Shown piece by piece: positions 25,279 to 37,595 of a stretch of 64,000 nt of DNA (the stretch's first letter is position 1; each line of letters opens with the position of its first letter). The notes beneath the pieces are model-generated. The model had not been told where the DNA came from. It searched no databases and saw nothing but the letters and a program-made list of their open reading frames with translations. The stretch is from Magicicada septendecula (taxonomy: Eukaryota > Arthropoda > Insecta > Hemiptera > Cicadidae). The DNA lies in assembly GCA_034769895.1 (NCBI GenBank), contig CM068369.1, forward strand, positions 423,547,479-423,611,478, read 5' to 3'. The translations under genes were made by a program, and so were the position numbers.

Positions 25279-25499
25279 AGATTTTAGGTCATTTTTAAAG
25301 CTGCTGATAGTATATGCATACGTGATGTTTGGTGTAATGTAAGTTGCAGCTTGTCTTGTTGAAACAATACGTACAGTTGTTTTTCGTCCCATGCCTGACC
25401 TTCCAGCAAGAATAAGGGATCCACCAGGTGATGTTAATACTCTTTCTACTCTAGCAACTGCTTCCACAAGTTCTGGCAGTATAACCATATTGCTAACAC
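25279..25499 (-). CDS. DYNC2H1: DYNC2H1 exon F: cytoplasmic dynein-2 heavy chain, AAA4 P-loop
   Basis: Cytoplasmic dynein-2 is the retrograde motor of intraflagellar transport in cilia. This 221-bp exon runs from an acceptor (TTTCCAG, exon from 25499) to a donor (TCT|GTGAGT, exon to 25279). It starts in phase 1 and encodes ...VEAVARVERVLTSPGG, the P-loop LAGRSGMGRKT, and FKNDLKS at the end. The helix before the P-loop, the GRSG.GR signature and the FKNDLK block match AAA4 of DYNC2H1. The usual Walker A lysine position is Arg, followed by Lys-Thr; from memory vertebrate DYNC2H1 has Arg there too. No stop or frameshift. It joins exon E (39566-39453) in phase, across a 14-kb intron filled with mobile elements. 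The next exon would be left of 25279 and was not found. Confidence 0.88.
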
Positions 25500-26419
25500 C
25501 TGGAAATTTTTAATTAGATTACAGTTTTACATAAAGCTCAAAAATTGTACTAAACATAGAAATACTCTTTGAATCAAAACGTAGAAAAAACATTTCTGAC
25601 TTCAAAAGTCATTTATCATATATGATCTCTATTGACTGCACTAGTTCCTTGGGCTTATAATTCTATTACAAACGCTAATGATGTATTTCTGTTAAAACAT
25701 TCCTAACAGTTACGTCCGTGTCTCAAAACATTTATAAGCTGTACAAAATATCTGTAAGTTGTTTCTCATGTTAACTTTATGAAATTGTCAATTTTCGCAT
25801 ATTCAAGAATTTATTAAATCAAAATTTACTTTTAGTAGTATCAATTTTATAGAAACTCATCTCTTTAATTAAGAACCCAAAACACACATTCATGCAGAAT
25901 AATAGAGGTAGGTAATTTACAGTAGAACCCCCATACCCACGGATTTAGTTTCTGTGGTTTACAATGGCTTGAAAATATTAAATATTAAATTAAGCACCGT
26001 TTCGACTAATGTAGTAAAACCCTCCCATCCCATCACACTCAGTACATGACTCATCTCTCTTTGTCCACTGTACCCACGCTAGCCCACTTTACTTGTATCC
26101 AATTAGTCTGTACAATTTGTGCTGTATGCATTCTTGCCATGTACATTACCATAGTGCTATTGTGAAAACAACCCTTAATACACAGATATGAAGAGAATGA
26201 ACATGAACATTATTGTTTCATGTGGATTAAATGAATCTATGGATTACACTAGTTTGGAAGGGAGTAGACTGATCAAAACCTAAATCATAATGAATAGAAG
26301 AAAATTAATAGAATTGCATATTTTAGTTAGTGTGGTAGTGGAGCTTTCATATTCATTATAAGTGGATTCAATAGGCATGGTCAGTAATATAGTAATATAT
26401 TACATTACACCATAAAAAT
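25500..26419 (-). other. DYNC2H1 intron sequence, exon E-F intron, 3' part
   Basis: About 900 bp upstream (in gene sense) of exon F. No gene was recognised. A pogo/Tigger-like start (CAGTAGAACCCCC near 25921) has no matching opposite end, so no element is called. Confidence 0.45.
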
Positions 26420-26890
26420 ATCGGTATGGAGAACCATACATGACTTCCATGTTCTAAGATTTATATTTAAAATCATTTTCGAAATGAAATATTTCTATAG
26501 AAACTACTTTCTACTTGCTGCTTCAGCCTTAACCACAGTACTGTGGTCACTAACGTATACCACCTCACGTTATCGCACTCGATTTTCACTGATGATGGAA
26601 GTTGATGGCACTGCCGAAACGTCTGGTTTTGCAGAAATTGGTCTACGGCAAAACAGGATGCGAAGGAATTTTAACAACAAACTACTTCTTTGTTGCCGAT
26701 AACGTAGTACATATATACAAAATTATCCCCTCCCCCTTCAACTATAATTTTCATTTATAGAAAATTACCCCCACCCCGTTCAACTAGCCACTTCATTTAT
26801 AGATATTTCATCTACGTTTCTACAGTGGATTATTAAGATCTTCTTATCAGGATACATTATTTATCAAAATTAAGTACTTTACTCTTGTTA
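26420..26890 (+). repeat. Hammerhead-bearing terminal repeat plus linker, composite element (complete copy)
   Basis: ATCGGTATGGAGAACC to TTGTTGCCGATAACGTAG (26420-26710), then the linker with CCCCTCCCCC and GTTTCTACAGTGGATTATT. It is the inverse of 19386-19730 and more complete. Its plus strand has the hammerhead in sense, so plus is taken as the element's sense strand here. Confidence 0.65.
26586..26626 (+). ncRNA. Hammerhead-like core in composite element (plus-strand copy)
   Basis: TCA 26586-26588, CTGATGA 26589-26595, extra T26596, stem II GGAAGT/ACTGCC with one mismatch (26597-26615), GAA 26616-26618, palindromic ACGT 26619-26622, predicted cleavage after C26623, TGG. Stem I is about 3 bp including a T-G pair. 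Confidence 0.55.
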
Positions 26891-27375
26891 CAACAAAAAA
26901 TGTTTCAGGTAAACTACCCCTTTCTCTTAACTGATCTTCACCAAAATCAATAGGTCTTGAGTCCTCTACAATTCAGGGATGCATGCAAAACATTATTTGA
27001 TTCTGTTTAAATGTGCGGCAGTTATTGTTTGTTATAGAAACAATTACTCTTGTTAAAACATAAAATGCTGCTGGTAAACTACCCCTTTTCCTTAACCGAT
27101 CTTCACCAAAAACAATAGGTCTTGAGAACTCTACAATTCAGGGCTGTATGCGAAACATTATTTGATTCTGTTTGAATTTGCGGCTGTTATCATTTGCCAT
27201 TGAAAAAAATTACCCTTGCTAAAACATAAAACGTTGCAGGTAAACTACCCCGTCCCTTAACTGATCTTCACCAAAAACAATAGGTCTTGAGTAGGCTTAC
27301 TCTACAATTTAGGGATGCATGCAAAAAATTATTTGATTCTGTTTTAATTTGCGGCTCACATCGTTAGCCATAGAA
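26891..27375 (-). repeat. ~165-bp satellite-like array, reverse block
   Basis: About three monomers in reverse orientation (marker CCTTAACCGATCTTCACC near 27090; variants near 26935 and 27260). Confidence 0.8.
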
Positions 27376-27536
27376 AAAAAAATCTACAGACAGACAGACA
27401 CACACACTTTTCGAAAAATGACTTTTTCATGTTGTGAGGGTAGCAAAATCAGAATCTGCAATTATCTCGAACACGATTTTTACTTCCATGTTCCTTAAGG
27501 AAATGGAAGTATGGTGATGGCAAAAAAAAGTTTTAT
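27376..27536 (+). repeat. Short CA seed and tail segment at array inversion point
   Basis: ACAGACAGACAGACACACACAC (27387-27408) is followed by the composite's tail. The last ~45 bp (27481-27525, CTTCCATGTTCCTTAAGG..GGTGATGGC) is inverted relative to the tail at 24980-25025. Immediately after it the satellite array resumes in the opposite orientation. Confidence 0.65.
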
Positions 27537-28735
27537 GTTTTAACAAGGGTATTTTCTATGGCAAACGATAACAGCTGCAAATCAAACATAATCAAATACT
27601 TTTTTGCACGCAACTCTGAATTGAAGAGTTCTCAAGACCTATGGTTTTTGGTGGAGATCGGTTAAGTGAAAGGGGTAGTTTACCTGCCACATTTTATGTT
27701 TTAACAAGAGTAATTGTTTCTATGATGAACGATAACTGCCGCACATGTAAACAGAATCAAATAATTTTGTGCATACCTTCCACAATTGTAGATAACTCAA
27801 GGTCTGTTGATTTTGTTGAAGATCGGTTAAGGAAAGGGGTAGTTTACCTGCAATATTTTATGTTTTAACAACGGTAATTTTTTCTATGACAAACGATAAC
27901 TACCGCACATTCAAACAAAATCAAATATTTTTTTGCATACGTTCATCAATTGTAAAAGACTGAAGCCTGTTGAGTTTGGTGAAGATCGGTTAAGGGAAAG
28001 GGGTAGTTTACCTACCACATTTTATGTTTTAACAAGAGTAATTGTTTCTATGACGAACGATACCTGCCGCACATGTAAACAGAATCAAATAATTTTCTGC
28101 ATACCTTCCTCAATTTTAGATAACTCAAGGTCTGTTGATTTTGTTGAAGATCGGTTAAGGGTTAAGGGGAAGGGAACTACCGTTTACCTGCAACATTTTA
28201 TGTTGCAACAAGAGAAAGTTTTTCATGAAGAACGATAACTGCCGTAAATTCAAACAGAATCAAATAAATTTTGTACATATGTGCCTGAGTTGTAGAGGAC
28301 TCATGGCCTATTGATTTTGGTGAAGATCGGTTAAGGGAAAAGGGGTAGTTTACCTGCCACTTTTAATGTTGTAACAAGAGTAATTTGTTTCTATGAAGAA
28401 CAATAACTGCCGCACATTCAAACAGAATCAAATAATGTTTTGCATGCATCCCTGAATTGTAGAGGACTCAAGACCTATTGATTTTGGTGAAGATCAGTTA
28501 AGAGAAAGGTGTAGTTTACCTGCAACGTTTTATGAGATAACAAGGGTAATTTTTCTATGACGAACGATAACTGCCATAAATTCAAACAGAATCAAATAAT
28601 TTTTTACATATGTGCCTGAGTTGTAGAATACTCAAGGCCTATTGACTTTGGTGAAGATCGGTTACGGGGAAAGGGCAGTTTACCTGAAACATTTTTTGTT
28701 GTAACAAGAGTAACGTACTTAGTTTTGATAAATAA
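27537..28735 (+). repeat. ~165-bp satellite-like array, forward block
   Basis: About seven forward monomers, with GAAGATCGGTTAAGGG-type markers near 27655, 27820, 27980, 28147, 28325, 28490 and 28655. The linker (TTGATAAATAAAGTATTCTG..GGGGTGGGGG) follows to 28826. Confidence 0.85.
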
Positions 28736-28826
28736 AGTATTCTGATAAGAAGATCTTAATAATCCACTGTAGAAACGTAGATGAAATATCTATAAATGAA
28801 GAGGCTAGTTGAACGGGGTGGGGGTA

Positions 28827-28955
28827 GGTCTTGAGTCCTCTACAATTCAGGGATGCATGCAAAACATTATTTGATTCTGTTTGAATGTGCGGCAGTTATC
28901 ATTCATCATAGAAACAATTACTCTTGTTAAAACATTAAAGTGGCAGGTAAATTAC
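28827..28955 (-). repeat. Satellite-like monomer, reverse, left of gypsy insertion
   Basis: After the linker's GGGGTGGGGG the sequence switches abruptly to a reverse monomer (TAGGTCTTGAGTCCTC..GTGGCAGGTAAATTAC). It is cut by the LTR at 28956 and continues at 37596. Confidence 0.8.
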
Positions 28956-30485
28956 TGTGACGATTTTTTATAAAAAAAAAGGAAATAAAAGAAATTTTTT
29001 TAATTTAAAATCTCCCATTAAAACAAGACATAAACCCCTAAAGAAAATGATAAAGTAACACTGCAATAATACCCAAAATAAATAGTTTAAAACCAAAAAG
29101 AATTCGAGAATAAAATTGAGAAAACACCCCTTAATAATTAACCCTGCTTTAACCTGCCGAAACCAGCATCAACACGCAAAATTACCCGTGAATAAGACTA
29201 ATAATAGTATTAATTTGCAACTTGATAAAAAACATAAAGATGTACAATAATAAAATAAAAAGTAAGAGATACCATAGTATAATTAAATATGTCAGAGAAT
29301 AAACGAATAGATATTAATCGGAATATGGAACTACTTTTATGCTGAATAGTAAACGACGCGAGATTACTACTCCACCCCTTAACGAAAAACACTTGAAATG
29401 GAGCGGTTGAACCGTAAACAGCATACACCCGTGATGCGGTACAATAATAATACTTTTAAAAAATTAATAAACTCGCCAGTTGAGATGTAGCGGCTCCCAG
29501 TACACATTTAAAACCATGTGAACCGCGAATATAGTCTAACAGTGTAATTACAGTAAATATGTAATAAAGTAAATATGTAGTAAACGAGTGAGTGTGGATG
29601 AGAATTGCGCGTCTATAACATCTCTAAAAATCTTAACAATAAAGTGTATGTAATTAGAAATATGGTAAAACCATAATGTGAAACTCAAGAACTAAACCAA
29701 CATGTGACGTGATTACAAGTGAATAAAACTTTTGTGCAAATGATCCAAAACAATGAGCGATTACTACAACTTATTGAGAAAGAGAGAACCAGGACTCACC
29801 ATGACTAAAATGACTTCAGAACTTCACCATCACCGGATACGAACCTAACAACAGAAACCTGATCTTCAAGGAAACTACAAGACACAAGGCACAACCGAGA
29901 GAGTTGCCGATTCGCAGAGGATGATACACACAGGTGACATGGAAGTTTAGCTTCCGTGGTTCAGAACTTGAAGTAGAATAATACATAATAGACACTTAAA
30001 AAAAAAAAAAATGAACGTAAAGTAAAACAAGAAAGACTGATTTAATTAACATAAAACTGTAATTTCATGCGTAGCAATAACATGCGTTAATTGAAATAAT
30101 TTTTTTGTTAAATAAAGCAATATTTCAGATGACACAAGAATAAATATTATAAATGAAATATCATATGCTGAAACAAAGTACTCGGATCCGAGGGCATTAA
30201 TAAAAGAAAAGCTATGTTAACTCATTACTAAATTACTCTAATTCTCTTTGTACAAGAGGTACAAGTGTTTTAACTTTTAATACACTCATTGCTAAATTTA
30301 TGTAATAAAGAGATGTCATGGTCCAAAAGGAGAGTGAATAAATCTACAAAACCCCTGTCAATATCCCTCAATTCACGGGATCCTATTTAACAGTTATTTA
30401 CGAGTTTGTTAAGATTATGGCAGCCTGTTTAAGTGACCTGAGCCAATTAACCAGGTTCCCGATATTATAACGACGAAACGTTATA
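28956..30485 (+). repeat. 5' LTR of the gag-less gypsy element
   Basis: 1530 bp, TGTGACGATTTT... to ...GACGAAACGTTATA. It is nearly identical to 34030-37595 once the insertion there is removed. It includes an A13 run near 30001. The final TA in place of CA looks like decay. Confidence 0.85.
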
Positions 30486-30529
30486 AAATGCGCCACTCAC
30501 GATTAAACTAAAAATTAAAAATTTATCGT

Positions 30530-30674
30530 GGTATTTTCCAGTCAGTGTTAGTATACGACGAATTAGGACCAGACTTAATATTGGGAGCGGACTTTATCAG
30601 TAAAACCGGTATAATTCTGGACATGTACGATAAGAAGTATTATTTTAGATTCGACCGCAGTAAAAAATATTGAT
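30530..30674 (+). pseudogene. Protease C-terminal remnant
   Basis: One frame encodes VLVYDELGPDLILGADFISK and ends at TGA (30672-30674). The LILGADF block is the conserved C-terminal motif of retrotransposon aspartic proteases. The catalytic DTG part and everything upstream, including gag, are deleted; the 5' LTR ends only 45 bp before. Confidence 0.75.
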
Positions 30675-30698
30675 TGTGAAATAAATAACAGTAAAAAA

Positions 30699-33438
30699 AT
30701 GGAAATTTCTGCAATCCACCAAGAACACTGCGAATCTGAATTAGACCATTTAGAAAGTAAAGATAGACTGAAAATACAGAAAATAATAAAAGAATTTTCC
30801 ACTGTCCTCACCCCAAAATTAGGATTAACGAATCTTATAGAGTATAAGATCAACCTGAGTGACAATATAGTAATACGACTGCACCCATACAAATTATCAC
30901 CACCGAAAATGGAAATAATGAGAAATCAAATCAATAAATTGTTAGAACAACAAGTGATAGAACCTTCCACTTCACCGTATTCTTCACCTGCGTTTTTAGT
31001 ACCTAAAGGCACCGATAAACATAGATTAGTTGTGGACTATAGACAATTAAATAAAAGGATAGAATTCGAGTCCATACCACTTCCCGACATCCACAGCGCC
31101 TTCTGTTACTTTACAAAGGCTAAAGTTTTCACCATAATGGATCTCAATCAGGCATTTCATCAAATACCACTATCGGAAGAATCCAAACGCCTAACCGCCT
31201 TCGCCGTACCATTCAACCTGTACCAATTTACTAGAGTACCCTTTGGAATATCTCAAGGAAGTTCTGTATGTAGCCGATTGTTAGAGAAAATATTCCATGA
31301 CATAAAATTTAAATTTGTGTATCACTACCTAGATGACATAGTTATTTACAGCGAATCTATGGATCAACATCTTCATCATTTACGTGAAGTATTATCACGA
31401 TTAAAGAAAGCCGGATTAACAGTAAACCCTAGTAAAGTAAATTTTGCTGTTAAACAATTTTCATTGTTAGGTCACATAGTAAAGGCAGACGGAAAGGTAA
31501 GTATAGACCCGGACGCACCCGTGCTATCAGAGAATTTTTACCACCACGAGATACGAAAGGAATAGCCCAATTTTTGGGAATGATAAATTACTTCCACAAG
31601 TATATCCCACACCTAGCCGATATAGCAGCCCCGCTGAACGCATTGAGAAAAAAAGGAGCAAAATTTGAATGGACTCCACAACACCAATCTGCATTCGAAA
31701 GACTGAAAGAAAGTATAATATCACCCCCAGTATTACAATTAGCTGATTTTACTAAACCATTCGTAGTACAGACTGACAGTTCAAGTGTAGCACTAGGAGC
31801 AGTAATATATCAAGAAGTAGATAATTCTAGATTACCGATCAGTTATGCCTCACGAACACTAACAGACCAGGAAAAGAAATTCTCCGCACATGAATTAGAA
31901 TGTTTAGCTGTAGTATTCGCATTTTAGAAATTCAAACCCTTTTTAGAACATCAAGAATTCCTGTTAGAAATGGATAATCAAGCCTTATCGTGGTTATTAG
32001 ATCACCCTAAACAGTTTGTTCGTATCGGATGATGGGTATTGAGACTAAATTGTTACAAATTTAAAGTACAACACATTCGTGGTACCCAAAATGTAGTTGC
32101 CGATACACTGTCCCGTATGTTCCAGCTGCCTAATAAAATATCCGAAAATAAAGAAGATGATAAAAAACCAATTATCAATACACTAATTACCAAATTCCCC
32201 CTGGCATTTACTGATATAGCTCAGTATCAACAACAAGACCCGTATTTAAATACAATCATAGACAGCTAGATAAAGGAAATAGTTCAGAAAAATATATATT
32301 GAGTAAGAGAGTATTATGTTATAGAGTAGCTAATGGTAAATCATTGAGAATAATTGCCCCTGATATTATTAAACCTATGCTAATGGAATACTATCATTCA
32401 TCCACCATTGGAGCACACATGGGAATAAATAAAACGATACATCGTATTCGAAAAGAATATCATTGGGAAAATATGAACAGCGAGATAGCTAAATTCGTAA
32501 AACAGTGTAAGTTATGTGCACTGAGCAAGCCAGCTAGAAACAGCCACAAAGGTAAATTAATCTCGGAGACTCCCACCACACCCTTTTCTAAAATTTACTT
32601 AGATTTTTCTGGCCCCTACCCACGTTCGAAATCAGGTAATACCATGCTACTCATTTGTGTAGACTCATTCACCAAATTCGTCTGGATGTATCCCATGCGA
32701 TGAGCGTTAGCATCTACCACTGTGAAGATTTTGCAAGAAAGATTATTTGAAGACTTTGGTACACCAGTACACCTAGTATCAGATAACGGACCCCAGTTTA
32801 AGTCCAAAGAATTCAAGGACATGTGTTTCAGACTAGGCATAGACCACATTACCATTACAGAGTATCGTCCACAAGGTAATATTGCTGAAAGGTATTTGCG
32901 AAACCTAAAATCTGCTTTAATAGCCTACCATGCAAACGACCATACCTCTTGGGACCAGAACCTATCATGGATACAATTTGCCTTCAACTCAGCATATCAT
33001 GAAGGACATAAATTGACTCCCTTTGATTTATTGTATAAATATAAACCGAATCACCCATTATCCACGAAGTGGAAAATACATGAATTACTACCTCACGACA
33101 GTAGTGGTAAAAATATAAAAAAGATATGGAACGAAGCTCGCGCTAACTTAAAAGTTAATTTGAGAAAATCTCGAAAATATCACGAGCGGGATAGTAAAGA
33201 AGTAAAGTATCAAGTCGGTGACTTAGTGATGTACAAAACTCACCCGACAAGTAGTGCAGTTGATAAGACCACCTCCAAACTATCTTACCGATGGTGTGGC
33301 CCTTACAAAATTTACAGATACTTAACCCCTGTAACTGTAGCACTGTATGAACCCACTACGAATAAATATGTACATAGAAGTCATGTTTCCCAGATAAAAT
33401 ATTATCACAAAAAGGCTAGTGAGCTAGAAAATAAATGA
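30699..33438 (+). pseudogene. pol: reverse transcriptase, RNase H and integrase (interrupted)
   Basis: RT (30699-31565) has FTIMDLNQAFHQI with the first catalytic Asp near 31139 and YLDD at 31326-31337. After a frameshift, RNase H runs 31574-32130 (QTDSS, HELECLAV, MDNQALSW). Integrase follows: an HHCC zinc region (HSSTIGAHMG near 32396; CKLC near 32508), core Asp in YLDFSGP (~32599), Asp in SDNGPQF (~32782), Glu in IAERYLR (~32886), and a C-terminal GPYKIYRYL block ending at 33438. Breaks: frame change at 31565-31574, TAG at 31925-31927, TGA at 32030-32032, TAG at 32267-32269 with another frame change, and TGA at 32701-32703. Catalytic residues persist, so decay is moderate. No env-like frame follows. 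Confidence 0.9.
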
Positions 33439-34029
33439 CTTAGAAAAGAGATGTATAATAGAAGTAGAAGAATAGATGTATTAAGAAGTATATTTGCTAC
33501 ATTGTAATTGAGTCACTACTTAATTACCAAATTGTATAAATAGGAATGAGGCCTGATCAACCTTAGATCCTGTACATCGAGATGTTCATCAAGAAGGAGA
33601 AAAGTAAGAAGTCAGCTGACACAGAGTATAAGTATCAATTGCTTAACAATTACATCACAAGTATGTTAATAAAATGATTGCGACACCTACTCTGCGAAGA
33701 GTAACTCCATAACCAGAGTAAGAAAAAGCTAAAGAGAAAACCGGTAGTAGTTATAAGTAGTAGATTTAAGATGAATTTTGTGTATTTTATATATTTCATA
33801 AAGTTTGAATTTTATGTATTTTAAGTATTAGTTAATAAGGCATAGTATATCTTGCTAATAAGTAAATAGTGAATTGAGAGTGATTCGTGTACCTAATAAA
33901 AAAAATTGTTCAAGGAGAGAAGGGATATCACACAGAAATTCCGAGCATACTCACAGTGCAATTCTGATCTATTTCCCCGTAGACAACACATCGGTCCCTG
34001 ACCCTGTGTCTTCTTTAAGTGGAGGAGTA
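33439..34029 (+). other. 3' internal non-coding region and polypurine tract
   Basis: About 590 bp without coding potential, ending in AAGTGGAGGAGTA immediately before the 3' LTR (TGTGATG). This is the likely polypurine tract. Confidence 0.6.
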
Positions 34030-37000
34030 TGTGATGATTTTTTATAAAAAAAAAGGAAATAAAAGAATTTTTTTTAATTTAAAATCTCCCATTAAAACAA
34101 GACATAAACCCCTAACGAAAAAGATAAAGTAACACCGCAATAATACCCAAAATAAATAGTTTAAAACCAAAAAGAATTCGAGAATAAAATTGAGAAAACA
34201 CCCCTTAATAATTAACCCTGCTTTAACCTGCCGAAACCGGCATCAACACGCAAAATTACCCGTGAATAAGACTAATAATAGTATTAAATTGCAACTTGAT
34301 AAAAAACATAACGATGTACAATAATAAAATAAAAAGTAAGAGATACCATAGTATAATTAAATATGACACAGAATAAATGAATAGATATTAATCGGAATAT
34401 GGAACTACTTTTATGCTGAATAGTAAACGAAGCGAGATTACTACTCTCACCCCTTAACGAAAAACACTTGAAATGGAGCGGTCGAACCGCAAACAGCATA
34501 CACCCGTGATGCGGTACAATAATAATACTTTTAAAAAATTAATAAACTCGCCAGTTGAGATGTAGCAGCTCCCAGTACACATTTAAAACCATGTGAACCG
34601 CGAATATAGTCTAACAGTGTAATTACAGTAAATATGTAATAAAGTAAATATTGTAACGTCTCGCGGGTACATATTTTCGAGGAGTCTTATTACCTTTTTC
34701 GATCGTCACTAGAATTATTTCTTTATTTTATAAGCCTCACGTTGTTAGCGTCATCTAGTAACGTCTCGCTAGTAAAGTCTCTAAGAGTCTAAACAATACT
34801 TTTCTTAATTAAATCTAAGTTTTTTTTTTTCTTCGAAAATCCCGCTTTCATGAGAGTCACTGTTAATCCTTTATTAATTGTATTTGTATATGTTCAGTGT
34901 CCGTTATAATTTATGTTTAACTTAAACAAAACCAAGAAAAAGAAATCTGGAGTGTGTGATTTGGGAGAATTCAACGAAGCTGTTAGGAGAGAGAGTGCAA
35001 AAAGTATTATCGGAGTATACAATTACTTAATTTAAAATTTTTCCGCCCATGAGACCATATGATTTTGACGTCTGCAACCCAATTTGAGGTTAAATTAACA
35101 CCAATTGTCAGTAATATTTTTCCGGCTGTTCATCCTCTTCTTTGTCTCCTGAAACTCTAACAACTACCCTTCTACGAGAAATAATACACATTTTATTTAT
35201 AACAAAATATTCAGGGTATTTATTTATTAAATACACTGATTTTATCTTCTCCCAATACAAAAAGTTATAATCGATTCTCTCTGTCAACACAACATTGGTT
35301 CGATCTTATTTGGAAAACATAGAAATTATAACAAAATATTTTTTATCCTTGATAAAATTTAAAACAATAAAGAATTAATTTATTAATTTCCCAGGGTTAA
35401 TGGTAAGTTCTTTGTGTTATGAGACGGTCAGAAATGAATAATAAAATACAAAGCTTTATATTAAAAAAATATAGATTATATTTGTTTTTCTTTAGTATGT
35501 AGTTCCGGGTTTATCTGCCAGAGTACAGGTTATGTTCTTAGCTACAAACACGGAATTATTTAATGGATGCTGAAAACGCACTGAGTTCCGTAATAAAGGT
35601 TTTTTGGTTAACAAAATTTAATAAAGTTTATTTCACCTCTTTTCCTGAAGTGTTTACTTGTATGGTGCTGTTTCTAGTGTTGAAGTTATAGTTGATTTGT
35701 AATTTAGTTAATTTTTACTAGGATACGGTCTCACCAAAAATCTCGAAGTGTAGTCAAACTAGGCCTGGACTGGTAGTTGGATTAATTCAAAGTTTCATCA
35801 AACAAAGGACGTGAATGTTGATACTTGAAGGAGTTCTAACATAAGGTGGACATCACTCGTTAATTTTTATTAAATTTTGCACTATTTCCAAAAGTATTCA
35901 TTAGGTTTTTTCAAATTTAAATAGGCATTACACTTTTTTTCAAACGTTCTTTTTCCCAATCGTTTTAACAATTAACAATTATCTTGTTAGTTGGTTACTG
36001 TTAGTAACCAAGAATTTTTATATGATTTTTTATTAGTTACTCTATATACTTTTGAGTATATAGGCTCTTATTAATTATTATAGATTTATTTCTTCTTTAT
36101 AGAAAAATAATCCTTTTTTAATTTTGTTTATAATCCAATTTAATTTATATAGGGTTTTTTTCTATTTTCTCTTAAACTCATACATAGGTCTTTAATATTT
36201 TGATTTCCTTCAATTGTATTTATTTATTATTTGCTTAAAGTATCCTTACACTAAACTATTTTCCTATGCCATCTTACTTATATAGTATTATTTTATATTT
36301 AACCCTGGGGTTTTTCTTATATTTAAACACAATGATTATATTAAACATAAAAATTATACCTAGGTACAAAACCTTTGTGGCCTACACAATACAAATTATA
36401 CAAAATACAAACAAAATACAGAATTTGTCAGTAGCAATATAGTCTACTGCTACAGTTAATTGTTTCTCCATCTACAGTATAAATCTGTGAGATGCTCCTT
36501 TTTAACCACTTACTTTCTCACTGTGTACACTATATCTCACTTTGTACCCTATATGTCACTTAGTTATAGTTTATGGTGTTTTGTAATACAAAGTAATCTA
36601 TAGCTAGGTATATAATACCCATTTCTGTCCTTTAGAGTGGGGTGATTGTTATCATTTTTTGGGCATGGATTATGTAACGTTACAATATGTAGTAAACGAG
36701 TAAGTGTGGATGAGAATTGCGCATCTATGACATCTCTAAAAATCTTAATAATAAAGTGTATGTAATTAGAAATGTGGTAAAATCATAATGTGAAACTCAA
36801 GAACTAAACCAACATGTGACGTGATTACAAGTGAATAAAACTTTTGTGCAAATGATCCAAAATAATGAGCGATTACTACAACTTATTGAGAAAGAGAGAA
36901 CCAGGACTCACCATGACTAAAATGACTTCAGAACTTCACCATCACCGGAAACAAACCTAACAACAGAAACCTGATCTTCAAGAAAACTACAAGACACAAG

Positions 37001-37595
37001 GCACAACCGAGAGAGTCGCCGATTCGCCGAGGATGATACACACAGGTGACATGGAAGTTTAGCTTTAATGGATCAGAACTTGAAGTAGAATAAGACATGA
37101 TAGACACTTAATAAATAAAAAATGAACGTAAAGTAAAACAAGAAAGACTGATTTAATTAACTTAAAACTGTAATTTCATGCGTAGTAATAACATGCGTTA
37201 ATTGAAATATTTTTTTGTTAAATAAAGCAATATTTCAGATGACACAAGAATAAATATTATAAATGAAATATCATATGCTGAAACAAAGTACTCGGATCCG
37301 AGGGCATTAATAAAAGAAAAGCTATGTTAACTCATTACTAAATTACTCTAATTCTCTTTGTACAAGAGGTACAAATGTTTTAACTTTTAATACACTCATT
37401 GCTAAATTTATGTAATAAAGAGATGTCATGGTCCAAAAGGAGAGTGAATAAATCTACAAAACCCCTGTCAATATCCCTCAATTCACGGGATCCTATTTAA
37501 CAGTTATTTACGAGTTTGTTAAGATTATGGCAGCCTGTTTAATTGACCTGAGCCAATTAACCAGGTTTCCGATATTATAACGACGAAACGTTATA
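34030..37595 (+). repeat. 3' LTR of the gag-less gypsy element (with 2-kb insertion)
   Basis: It matches the 5' LTR from 34030 to 34651 and 36689 to 37595. It ends CGTTATA just before the satellite repeat resumes with CTAC. Confidence 0.85.
34648..36688. mobile_element. 2033-bp LTR-like insertion with TGTAACG/CGTTACA ends
   Basis: Element 34652-36684 splits the 3' LTR at a site read continuously in the 5' LTR, with a 4-bp duplication ATAT (34648-34651, 36685-36688). The ends TGTAACGTC and AACGTTACA are inverted repeats of 7-8 bp. I favour a solo LTR of a related gypsy family because TGT..ACA ends and 4-bp duplications match the other LTRs here. A terminal-inverted-repeat DNA element cannot be excluded. 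It holds a 41-codon plus-strand frame (34911-35036, Lys-rich start) and a 60-codon minus-strand frame (35108-35290); neither is recognisable. Confidence 0.65.

Noticed and set aside
25921-26290. Possible pogo/Tigger MITE starting CAGTAGAACCCCC
   Set aside because: No matching inverted end or TA-flanked boundary was found on the right.
33439-34029. env gene downstream of pol in the gag-less gypsy element
   Set aside because: No open frame of useful length lies between pol and the 3' LTR.
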